Shown piece by piece: positions 1 through 5,034 of a stretch of DNA of 5,092 bases. Numbering within the stretch: position 1 is the stretch's first letter; each line of letters opens with the position of its first letter. The notes under the pieces were generated by a model, which was given only the letters and a program-made list of their open reading frames with translations, did not search any database and had not been told where the DNA came from. Made by a program: the position numbers and the translations under genes. Source of the stretch: JAUPVL01 sp964512085 (GTDB lineage Bacteria > Patescibacteriota > Saccharimonadia > CAILAD01 > BJGX01); the NCBI GenBank assembly GCA_964512085.1, contig CAZEIU010000037.1:1-5092 (forward strand), written 5' to 3'.

Positions 1-1427
1 TTTAATCTAAAAATATCCGCTGCTGAGTTAATAAGGCCTTCTTCTATTAGCTGAGCGAGTATTTTTTCGCCCAAGCCATCAATGTCAAAAGCCGACTTAC
101 TAACAAAATGTATCAACTGTTGCCACTTCACTTCGCCTACATTGAGATCGGCGAGTCGAGCTACTGCTTCGCCTTCGGGTTTAACAATTTTTACTCCATC
201 TATTTGTGTTGGCATGACAAACTTTTTTTCTTTGCCAGTGCGAAGCTTGGTAATCGGTTCTATAACCTCTGGTATAATGTCGCCGGCTTTTCTAATAATA
301 ACGGTGTCGCCTATAAGCAAATCTTTGCGTTCTATCTCGTCTTGATTGTGCAGAGTGGCTCTTCGCACAGTACTGCCGGCTACTACTACTGGCTTAAGTA
401 CTGCATAAGGAGTAACGGCACCTGTTCGACCGATACTCACTCTTATGTCTTCTAATACAGTAGTAGCTGTTTCGGCTGGATATTTGTATGCCACTGCACC
501 TCGAGGTGCCTTACCCGCCACCCCCAAACTTTCGAACGCACTATTATCGTTGATATTAATAACAATGCCATCGGTTTGATAAGGCAATTTTAATCTTTTC
601 TCATCCCACTTATGAATAAATTTTTTGATATCGTTAAGGTTTTTACATACCTCGTCATGTGGCTCTACCTTAAATCCTAACTCTCTAGCTAAATTATGCT
701 CATCGCCATGAGTCTTTAGACTACCTAGATCCATTTCTACTGAATAAGCAATAAATACTAATTTGCGAGACGCAGCTATACTAGGGTCGAGTTGACGAAT
801 AGTTCCTGCTCCAGCATTTCGAGGATTGGCAAATAGAGGTTGGCCAATCTTCTCTCTCTCTTTGTTTATTTTTTCAAACTCAGCTCGTGGAATAATAACT
901 TCACCTCTTATTTCAAAATAATCGTAAACTTCTTTTGGAACCTTATTACTTTTTTTGAGCTTAAGAGGTACTGTTTGGATAGTCTTAACAGTATGCGTTA
1001 CATCTTCGCCAATATAACCATCCCCTCTTGTAATAGCTCTTTTAAAAATGCCTTTTTCGTACTCTAATCGCATTGCCATGCCATCCAGCTTAAGCTCGGC
1101 GTAATATTCTAATGACTCACTACTAAGTAGCTTATGCATTCGCGTCTCCCATTTCTGTAATTCTTCTATAGAAAAAATATCATTGAGACTGAGCATAGGC
1201 TTGGGGTGGGGCACGTTTTTAAATCGCCCTTCAGCTTTCCCGCCAACCCGTTGCGTAGGTGAGTCGGCAGTAATAAGTTCTGGATGCTTGCTCTCAATAT
1301 CTTTGAGCTCATTATTGAGAGAATCATAAACGGAGTCTTCAACGCTAGGTTTGTCTAGCACATAGTATTCGTGCCTATACTTCTCTAGCAATTCACGTAA
1401 CTTTTTGGCTCTTTTTTCGGCGTTCAT
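1..1427 (-). CDS. ligA: NAD+-dependent DNA ligase LigA, 3' end cut off by the window
   Basis: LigA seals nicks with NAD+ as AMP donor in replication and repair. 475 codons are present (start ATG 1427-1425; the frame is open to the left edge); family members are about 670 residues, so the last HhH motifs and the BRCT domain lie outside. Domain Ia is recognisable at residues 17-35 (YRHEYYVLDKPSVEDSVYD). The adenylation motif KLDG has catalytic Lys113. The nucleotidyltransferase motifs IRGEVIIP and FANPRNAGAGTIRQLDP follow, then DGIVIN (Asp286) and AYKYPAE (Lys315). The OB fold contains RKAGDIIPEVIEP, and the HhH part begins HFVSKSAFDIDGLGEK. Two oddities: the zinc-finger segment (about 405-435) has no cysteine, and the residue matching E. 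coli Lys290 is Asn291. The start overlaps the stop of the upstream 240-aa gene (ATGA), with only a weak purine-rich stretch (GAAGAG) before it, so translation is probably coupled. Family identity is very secure. Confidence 0.97.
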   Translation of the reverse strand, partial: MNAEKRAKKLRELLEKYRHEYYVLDKPSVEDSVYDSLNNELKDIESKHPELITADSPTQRVGGKAEGRFKNVPHPKPMLSLNDIFSIEELQKWETRMHKLLSSESLEYYAELKLDGMAMRLEYEKGIFKRAITRGDGYIGEDVTHTVKTIQTVPLKLKKSNKVPKEVYDYFEIRGEVIIPRAEFEKINKEREKIGQPLFANPRNAGAGTIRQLDPSIAASRKLVFIAYSVEMDLGSLKTHGDEHNLARELGFKVEPHDEVCKNLNDIKKFIHKWDEKRLKLPYQTDGIVININDNSAFESLGVAGKAPRGAVAYKYPAETATTVLEDIRVSIGRTGAVTPYAVLKPVVVAGSTVRRATLHNQDEIERKDLLIGDTVIIRKAGDIIPEVIEPITKLRTGKEKKFVMPTQIDGVKIVKPEGEAVARLADLNVGEVKWQQLIHFVSKSAFDIDGLGEKILAQLIEEGLINSAADIFRL

Positions 1428-2146
1428 TTTTCTAATCTCTTCACTAGCTCAACGCCATAACCTATAAATAAGGGCAATAATAAACTTAACAGTATACCGT
1501 TAAGAAGTAATTGCACAAAAGCGCTCGATGCCATGAATTGGTTTAAATTAACAAGCGTAAAAATAATACCCGAAATAACTATCACACCAAAGAGTGCGAC
1601 AGCCCATGCAAAGGTAATTTTGATAATATTGCCTTTAACCACTTGCCAGCTCAATCGCAAAGCATTAAAAGAGGTAATATCATTTTGCACTACCAGTATT
1701 GGTGCTATAGATAGCCTAACTGCCAAATAAATACTCGCAATTAGAGTAATAATTGCGATGATAGAAAAGGCCCAAGGGATCTGTAGAGAAACGCTAAGCA
1801 CCATAAGCATTATTGAAAATATTGCCGGCATGCAGACAATAGCAAATAGCACTGAGGTAAAGAGATATGGCAAGAACCGACTGCTCGATAGAATATAAAG
1901 CTTCAGAAAGCTATTTTTGTTAATTGCACTTAGATTAAAAAAGCTCCAAATAAGTGCTACACACAGATATAAACCAGCTATACTTGCCACAATACTTGCG
2001 TCGTTGACGCTATCGAATTGAAAAACTTTTATAAACGATCCTGGGATAGTTACTATAATTGTAGCCAAAAGTATTTTCCAAAAATTATTACGCCAAGTTT
2101 TTACACTCGAACTTATTATTGAAAACGGATTAAGTTGTGGTTTCAT
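1424..2146 (-). CDS. Polytopic membrane protein of unknown function, 240 aa
   Basis: I do not recognise a named gene. The protein has about six hydrophobic segments (approximately residues 22-40, 50-72, 91-115, 122-147, 175-200 and 208-230) and a short basic C-terminus (ELVKRLEK). A conserved-looking cytoplasmic stretch between membrane segments, roughly 144-176 (RLSIAPILVVQND, then ALRLSWQVVKGN), resembles the 'P-x-hydrophobic-V-x-[DE], then AL-x-x-S-x-x-x-x-KG' pattern of DUF975/YciC-like and glycerophosphodiester-phosphodiesterase membrane-domain proteins. The 222-aa gene at 4207-4875 carries the same pattern, so the two may be distant paralogues. It is the middle gene of an operon: its ATG overlaps the htpX TGA (ATGA), and its own TGA overlaps the ligA ATG. 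A GGAG Shine-Dalgarno lies 8 nt before the start, inside htpX. A role in envelope biogenesis or membrane-protein quality control is inferred only from context. Confidence 0.9.
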   Translation of the reverse strand: MKPQLNPFSIISSSVKTWRNNFWKILLATIIVTIPGSFIKVFQFDSVNDASIVASIAGLYLCVALIWSFFNLSAINKNSFLKLYILSSSRFLPYLFTSVLFAIVCMPAIFSIMLMVLSVSLQIPWAFSIIAIITLIASIYLAVRLSIAPILVVQNDITSFNALRLSWQVVKGNIIKITFAWAVALFGVIVISGIIFTLVNLNQFMASSAFVQLLLNGILLSLLLPLFIGYGVELVKRLEK

Positions 2147-3039
2147 ACTTTGTTCTCCATACTTCTAAGTCGCTTTATTCTCTCTTCTGTAGGTGGATGT
2201 GTACTAAAAAGATTTGAAAATAACCTTTTGCGGTTACCTTTTACATTATCTCTTAGTGGGTTAATAATATAAAGGTTTGCCGTAGCTCTATTAGCCTCTT
2301 TTAGAGGCTTAGTGTCTCCATCTATTTTTTCTAAAGCACTAGCTAAGCCCTCAGGGTATCGAGTGAGCAATGCGGCTGAGCTATCGGCGAGATACTCTCG
2401 TTTGCGCGAGAAAGCCAATTGCATTAGCATGCCGATTATTGGAGCTAATATTGCAAATACAATACCAATTAGTAACATTATGTTATTTCCGCCAGAATCC
2501 CTGTCGTCAGAGAACCAACTTATTCGTATAAACCAGTCTGAGAGTAGCACCAATACACCAACCAGCACTACTACCAATGTCATAAATCGTACATCATAGT
2601 TCCCTACATGGCTTAGCTCATGAGCCAATACGCCCTCGAGTTCGGTCTTGTTTAATATTTCAAGCAACCCACTAGTAACACAAACTACCGCATGCTTAGG
2701 ATCTCTGCCAGTCGCAAAAGCATTGGGCGCCGAATCGTCAATAATATAAACTTTTGGCATCGGCAAACCAGAGGCAATAGACAGGTTTTCAACCAATCTG
2801 AATAGTGTAGGGTTATCTTTTTTTTCTATCGGTTTAGCCTTAGATATGGCCAAAACCATATTGCTAGCCTGAAAATAACTAATGACTGCATACAGCATAG
2901 TAAAGCCCACACCCAAATAAAGTATAGTTGGGTTATTAAAAGCGAGCGAAAAAACCCAACAGAACAAAATAATTACAATTAGAAATAGAAATATCAAAAA
3001 ATAACTATTGCGTTTGTTACGTGCTATCTCTGTATACAT
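2143..3039 (-). CDS. htpX: HtpX-type M48 membrane zinc metalloprotease
   Basis: Membrane-bound zinc endopeptidase of family M48B; HtpX degrades misfolded membrane proteins, in E. coli together with FtsH. At 298 aa the length is normal. Two hydrophobic segments at the N-terminus (about 13-33 and 38-58) precede the NAFATG motif (106-111). The catalytic HELSH follows (His140, Glu141, His144), then two more hydrophobic segments (about 152-168 and 187-208) and the third zinc ligand Glu215 in REYLAD. The C-terminal STHPPTEERI motif is at 269-278. All expected catalytic residues are present, so the enzyme should be active, with its active site on the cytoplasmic side as in the family. The start is fixed by the family-like N-terminus MYTEIARNKR. 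No Shine-Dalgarno precedes it; a TATAAT ends 6 nt before the ATG, pointing to a leaderless message. It is first in the htpX, 240-aa protein, ligA operon and lies downstream of lemA, a common partner. Confidence 0.97.
   Translation of the reverse strand: MYTEIARNKRNSYFLIFLFLIVIILFCWVFSLAFNNPTILYLGVGFTMLYAVISYFQASNMVLAISKAKPIEKKDNPTLFRLVENLSIASGLPMPKVYIIDDSAPNAFATGRDPKHAVVCVTSGLLEILNKTELEGVLAHELSHVGNYDVRFMTLVVVLVGVLVLLSDWFIRISWFSDDRDSGGNNIMLLIGIVFAILAPIIGMLMQLAFSRKREYLADSSAALLTRYPEGLASALEKIDGDTKPLKEANRATANLYIINPLRDNVKGNRKRLFSNLFSTHPPTEERIKRLRSMENKV
2155..2158 (-). promoter_or_regulatory. Shine-Dalgarno of the 240-aa membrane protein gene, inside htpX
   Basis: GGAG on the minus strand lies 8 nt before the ATG at 2146, within the last codons of htpX. 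It supports the chosen start and shows that the ATGA junction can recruit ribosomes independently as well as by coupling. Confidence 0.65.
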
Positions 3040-3045
3040 GCTTGT

Positions 3046-3051
3046 ATTATA
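3046..3051 (-). promoter_or_regulatory. Probable leaderless -10 promoter of the htpX operon
   Basis: A perfect TATAAT (read 3051 to 3046) is separated from the htpX ATG by 6 nt (ACAAGC). This puts the expected transcription start on or within a base of the A of the ATG. The hexamer 17 bp upstream (GGTAAA, 3074-3069) is a poor -35. No Shine-Dalgarno is visible, consistent with a leaderless mRNA. Confidence 0.65.
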
Positions 3052-3104
3052 CCGTATCTATTCTCAATTTTACCCTGGAATACCATAATCTTAGTAAATA
3101 GTCA

Positions 3105-3133
3105 TTGACTTTTTTAAGTACTTATGCTATTAT
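3105..3133 (+). promoter_or_regulatory. Near-consensus housekeeping promoter of the GC-rich small gene
   Basis: TTGACT (3105-3110) and TATTAT (3128-3133) are separated by exactly 17 bp, and TGC directly precedes the -10 (extended -10). Each hexamer differs from consensus at one position. The expected transcription start is near 3140, giving a leader of about 43 nt. It is the best-matched promoter in the window and fires divergently from the htpX promoter at 3046-3051. Confidence 0.8.
3115..3124. promoter_or_regulatory. 10-bp palindrome in the promoter spacer, operator candidate
   Basis: TAAGTACTTA is a perfect palindrome located between the -35 and -10 hexamers of the plus-strand promoter. 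A dimeric regulator binding there would block RNA polymerase. In AT-rich DNA a 10-bp palindrome can occur by chance, so this remains a candidate. Confidence 0.35.
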
Positions 3134-3173
3134 GGTTAATTGATCGGTCAAAAAGCCGTGTACCCCAGAAAAA

Positions 3174-3178
3174 AAGGA
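3174..3178 (+). promoter_or_regulatory. Ribosome binding site of the 71-aa gene
   Basis: AAGGA sits at the end of an A-run and is followed by TACC and the ATG at 3183. The 4-nt spacing is shorter than the usual 5-9 nt. It nevertheless selects this frame and this start over the other open frames in the GC-rich stretch. Confidence 0.6.
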
Positions 3179-3182
3179 TACC

Positions 3183-3398
3183 ATGACAACACCAAGGTGG
3201 ATCAACAGCCCCAACCTCACCGCAGCTGCACGACGTGCCGCGCTGCAGGATGAGGATGCCGACCGTTTCCCTGGCGACTACCTCGACAAATCGCTCTCCG
3301 GACCCCACGCCCGATCGTGCAACGACGAGCTCTGCACCGGCGAGTGCGAGGACGACCCCTACGATGACTACGACGTTGAAGAAGACTTCGACGACTAG
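3183..3398 (+). CDS. Small acidic protein of unknown function, GC-rich, possibly acquired
   Basis: I do not recognise this 71-aa protein. The N-terminal part (1-35) is mixed, with a likely short helix LTAAARRAAL at 12-21. Residues 42-55 hold His42, Cys46, Cys51 and Cys55 (H-x3-C-x4-C-x3-C), a possible metal site. The last 24 residues contain 14 Asp/Glu and no Lys/Arg. Overall there are 20 acidic and 6 basic residues, with no signal peptide or membrane segment. About 52 of 71 codons end in G or C and the gene is about 61% G+C, unlike every neighbour. It has its own near-consensus promoter, an AAGGA site 4 nt before the ATG, and a terminator 26 nt after the TAG, so it appears to be an independent transcription unit on the opposite strand to all other genes here. 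Acquisition from a GC-rich donor is inferred. Alternatives are a DNA-mimic or inhibitor protein, a metal-binding protein, or a structured RNA that happens to be open in this frame. Confidence 0.7.
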   Translation: MTTPRWINSPNLTAAARRAALQDEDADRFPGDYLDKSLSGPHARSCNDELCTGECEDDPYDDYDVEEDFDD

Positions 3399-3403
3399 CT
3401 CGC

Positions 3404-3423
3404 CGCCATCACTCGCCATCACT
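3404..3423 (+). repeat. Tandem 10-bp direct repeat after the 71-aa gene
   Basis: CGCCATCACT occurs twice back to back (3404-3413 and 3414-3423) between the TAG and the terminator stem. Both copies are identical. It may be a slippage duplication or part of the 3' UTR; no function is evident. Confidence 0.75.
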
Positions 3424-3424
3424 G

Positions 3425-3472
3425 CCCGCAAGAGAAGGCTCGCAAGCCAAAATCTTGCGGGTCTTTTCGTTT
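3425..3472 (+). terminator. Intrinsic terminator of the 71-aa gene
   Basis: A 9-bp perfect stem, CCCGCAAGA (3425-3433) with TCTTGCGGG (3453-3461), is followed by TCTTTTCGTTT. The 19-nt loop can form a nested 4-bp stem, GGCT (3437-3440) with AGCC (3445-3448). The T-rich tail lies only on the plus-strand 3' side, so it is unidirectional and belongs to the small gene, not to lemA. Confidence 0.85.
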
Positions 3473-3566
3473 AAATAAAATTGTCCACGTGCTTGACTAG
3501 CACATGAGTGTTCATATAGGTTTTGGTTTCGTAATTTTAAGCTTACTTGGTAGTCTGTGAAAATTA

Positions 3567-3580
3567 TGTATGGTCATACA
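3567..3580. repeat. Inverted repeat downstream of lemA
   Basis: TGTATG (3567-3572) and CATACA (3575-3580) form a perfect 6-bp inverted repeat with a 2-bp centre. It lies 21 bp past the lemA stop. On the minus strand it is followed by TAATTTTC, so it could be a weak lemA terminator (5-bp A/T-rich stem with a 4-nt loop) or a protein-binding site. The rest of 3473-3601 shows no gene. Confidence 0.4.
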
Positions 3581-3601
3581 GGTTGGCCAGCTATACTACG
3601 C

Positions 3602-4171
3602 TTAAAACTTAACTTCTGGAGCTTTTTTTACAGCTTCTTTTTCGCCTTCATCGACATCGAAAAAGTCTTTGTTTTTAAAGCCCAACATTCCACCAATCAT
3701 GTTGGTTGGAAAAACTTGTAATTTCATATTAAAGTCACGAACATTGCCAGTGTAAAATCGTCGTGCAGCCTGAATTTTGTCTTCGGTGTCGGTTAATTCG
3801 CTCTGAAGTCCAAGAAAGTTTTCGTTAGCTTTAAGATCTGGATAATTTTCTGATACTGCAAACAAGCTCTTAAGCGCACCGGAGAGCATGTTTTCGCTCT
3901 CGGCTCTTTTACTTAAATCGCCTTCTGGCGCATTCATTACGGCTGTACGTGCCTTGGTAACTTCTTCAAAAGTACTTTTTTCGTGCTTGGCGTAGCCTTT
4001 AACCGTTTCTATAAGATTCGGAATTAAATCCAAGCGTCTTTTCTCTTGTACTGTTATATCACTTAGGGCTTCATCGGCTCGCAAACGTGATTTTATTAAT
4101 CCGTTATATGTAACCCAAAGCCAAATTACTAGTATCAGTACAACTGCCAATATTATCCAAATAAAAATCAT
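3602..4171 (-). CDS. lemA: LemA family membrane-anchored protein
   Basis: LemA proteins are small, mostly helical proteins anchored by one N-terminal membrane segment. Their biochemical role is not settled, but they are often encoded next to htpX or TPM-domain genes. This one has 189 aa, a normal length. Residues 2-21 form the membrane helix, followed by the family signature YNGLI (22-26), KRRLDLIPNL (44-53), ETVKGYAKHE (55-64), and the second block YPDLKANENFLGLQ (110-123), TEDKIQAARRFYTGNV (129-144) and FNMKLQVFP. The C-terminal tail (about 170-189) is charged and lysine/glutamate rich. An AGGAG Shine-Dalgarno lies 6 nt before the ATG, and an extended -10 promoter lies just upstream. The 222-aa gene ends 35 bp upstream with no terminator between, so read-through is also likely. 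The usual lemA-htpX pairing is present but split by the divergent GC-rich unit. Confidence 0.97.
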   Translation of the reverse strand: MIFIWIILAVVLILVIWLWVTYNGLIKSRLRADEALSDITVQEKRRLDLIPNLIETVKGYAKHEKSTFEEVTKARTAVMNAPEGDLSKRAESENMLSGALKSLFAVSENYPDLKANENFLGLQSELTDTEDKIQAARRFYTGNVRDFNMKLQVFPTNMIGGMLGFKNKDFFDVDEGEKEAVKKAPEVKF

Positions 4172-4177
4172 TATTTT

Positions 4178-4202
4178 CTCCTAATTTGTATTAATTATAA
4201 CA
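4178..4202 (-). promoter_or_regulatory. lemA extended -10 promoter and Shine-Dalgarno
   Basis: Reading the minus strand, TGTTATAAT (4202-4194) is an extended -10 element with a perfect TATAAT. The expected start is near 4187. AGGAG (4182-4178) follows, 6 nt before the ATG at 4171. No good -35 is seen 16-18 bp upstream, where the 222-aa gene ends. Unlike htpX and the 222-aa gene, lemA therefore has a short leader with a real ribosome binding site. Confidence 0.65.
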
Positions 4203-4206
4203 TATT

Positions 4207-4875
4207 TTATTTTGAGGTATTATTGTTTTGCAATAACTGTCTATAAACCCACATATGGGCTATTAATGTAAGAGGAATAGTAATAAGCAACCCTAAGCCT
4301 AACGCTAATAGTCCTGCAAGATTAATTAACCCTAGTACAATTACAAAACCAAGTAGCCAACCTTTTTTGCCCATAGTAATTTGGCCACTCTTATGTATGG
4401 CCTCTTTGACAGTTAGTTTTTTATCAACAATAAGTGGCAAAGCGAACTGGTATTTTAGCCCCCAGATTATTCCGGGTACTATCAGCAGTATCAAACCACC
4501 GAGTATTATTAAGCCATAAACGATCGAGCCACCCAAGTAACGCCAAAATAGTCCTTGAGGCTGAAAAAGCAGACCAACATTTGACGGTTTTTTGTCTAGC
4601 ACATTTAGTTGAATTTGAGTAAAGCCTATAGAAGTTAAGTTTTGAACCCCGAGTCTTAAAACCGCTTCAATTAATGCTGCCAATGCCAGTACGGCAATTG
4701 CTGCACCAGCGGCGCCGTTAGTCTGCATATTACTGATGATATTTTGAATAATGGCAAATACTAAGCTGATGGCAAAAAGCACACCAAGTGACGCTATTAA
4801 GATACTGTAGTTATCTAGAGTGATTCTCCAAGCTTGTTGAATTGTGCTCGCTATTGTAGGTTCTGATTTCTTCAT
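4207..4875 (-). CDS. Polytopic membrane protein, DUF975/YciC-like, 222 aa
   Basis: Not a named gene to me. Hydrophobic segments lie at about residues 24-45, 55-75, 113-137 and 172-208; the last is long and probably a hairpin of two helices. Between them is a recognisable block: IVPGIIWGLKYQFALPLIVD (132-151), then VKEAIHKSGQITMGKKGW (156-173), and a final IPLTLIAHMWVYRQL (200-214). This 'PGI, R/K-Y, hydrophobic-VD, A-x-x-x-S, x-GK-x-W' arrangement is typical of DUF975/YciC-like and glycerophosphodiester-phosphodiesterase membrane-domain proteins, integral membrane families of unknown function. The gene stands 35 bp upstream of lemA on the same strand. The 240-aa protein of the htpX operon has a similar block, so two related membrane proteins flank the lemA-htpX pair. 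The start has no Shine-Dalgarno; TATAAT ends 6 nt before the ATG, suggesting a leaderless message. Confidence 0.9.
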   Translation of the reverse strand: MKKSEPTIASTIQQAWRITLDNYSILIASLGVLFAISLVFAIIQNIISNMQTNGAAGAAIAVLALAALIEAVLRLGVQNLTSIGFTQIQLNVLDKKPSNVGLLFQPQGLFWRYLGGSIVYGLIILGGLILLIVPGIIWGLKYQFALPLIVDKKLTVKEAIHKSGQITMGKKGWLLGFVIVLGLINLAGLLALGLGLLITIPLTLIAHMWVYRQLLQNNNTSK

Positions 4876-4881
4876 ATATTG

Positions 4882-4892
4882 ATTATATTATA
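4882..4892 (-). promoter_or_regulatory. Probable leaderless promoter of the 222-aa gene
   Basis: Two overlapping TATAAT elements (4892-4887 and 4887-4882) precede the ATG at 4875. From the second, the gap to the ATG is 6 nt (CAATAT), the same spacing as at htpX, so the transcript should begin at the start codon. From the first, the leader would be about 4 nt. There is no Shine-Dalgarno. The -35 region would fall on the foot of the tRNA terminator hairpin. Confidence 0.6.
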
Positions 4893-4910
4893 CGCACAAT
4901 TATGTAACTA

Positions 4911-4946
4911 AATAAAGAACCCACGTATATAAGTGGGTTCTTTATT
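4911..4946 (-). terminator. Intrinsic terminator after the tRNA genes, possibly bidirectional
   Basis: AATAAAGAACCCAC (4911-4924) and GTGGGTTCTTTATT (4933-4946) form a perfect 14-bp inverted repeat around an 8-nt loop. The A-rich and T-rich ends make it T-tailed on both strands. On the minus strand it starts 1 base past the CCA of tRNA-Leu and would end the tRNA transcript before the 222-aa gene. Confidence 0.88.
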
Positions 4947-4947
4947 T

Positions 4948-5034
4948 TGGTGGGCGGAGAGGGACTCGAACCCTCAAGCCAGATTTGGCAACAGATTTTA
5001 AGTCTGTCGTGTATACCAGTTCCACCACCCGCCC
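4948..5034 (-). tRNA. tRNA-Leu (anticodon UAA)
   Basis: 87 nt with encoded CCA. Acceptor arms are GGGCGGG and TCCGCCC (one G-U), with discriminator A73. The D arm has a 3-bp stem (GTG/CAC). The anticodon arm is ACAGA-CTTAAAA-TCTGT, anticodon TAA, reading UUA codons. The long variable arm typical of class II tRNAs has stem GCCA/TGGC. The T arm is GAGGG-TTCGAGT-CCCTC. All parts are canonical for tRNA-Leu. Confidence 0.97.

Noticed and set aside
82..455. Plus-strand open frames opposite ligA
   Set aside because: The minus strand encodes an unmistakable LigA through this stretch; these are antisense shadows.
1424..3039. Recoding of TGA as glycine (SR1/Gracilibacteria code)
   Set aside because: htpX and the 240-aa gene end naturally at TGA in ATGA overlaps, directly followed by the next gene's start, and no in-frame TGA is needed in any protein.
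3114..3431. Minus-strand open frame of 105 codons antisense to the GC-rich small gene
   Set aside because: It is open because GC-rich codons lack stops on the other strand. It has no promoter or ribosome site, it would begin inside the plus-strand terminator region, and its low-complexity Val-rich product looks like an antisense translation.
3140..3470. Known structured RNA (tmRNA, 6S, RNase P RNA) in the GC-rich unit
   Set aside because: I see no tRNA-like ends or recognisable conserved core, while the frame has a ribosome site and strong third-position G/C bias. A covariance-model scan would settle it.
3235..3474. Plus-strand 79-codon frame overlapping the 71-aa gene
   Set aside because: It reads through the terminator stem and its T-tract, has no Shine-Dalgarno, and gives a Thr/Pro/Ser-rich product typical of an out-of-frame reading of GC-rich DNA.
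3493..3520. Plus-strand promoter candidate TTGACT-16-TATAGG reading toward lemA antisense
   Set aside because: The -10 is poor and no gene, RNA structure or terminator follows on that strand. Its -35 overlaps a small GTGCT/AGCAC inverted repeat (3489-3503), which by itself lacks a T-tract.
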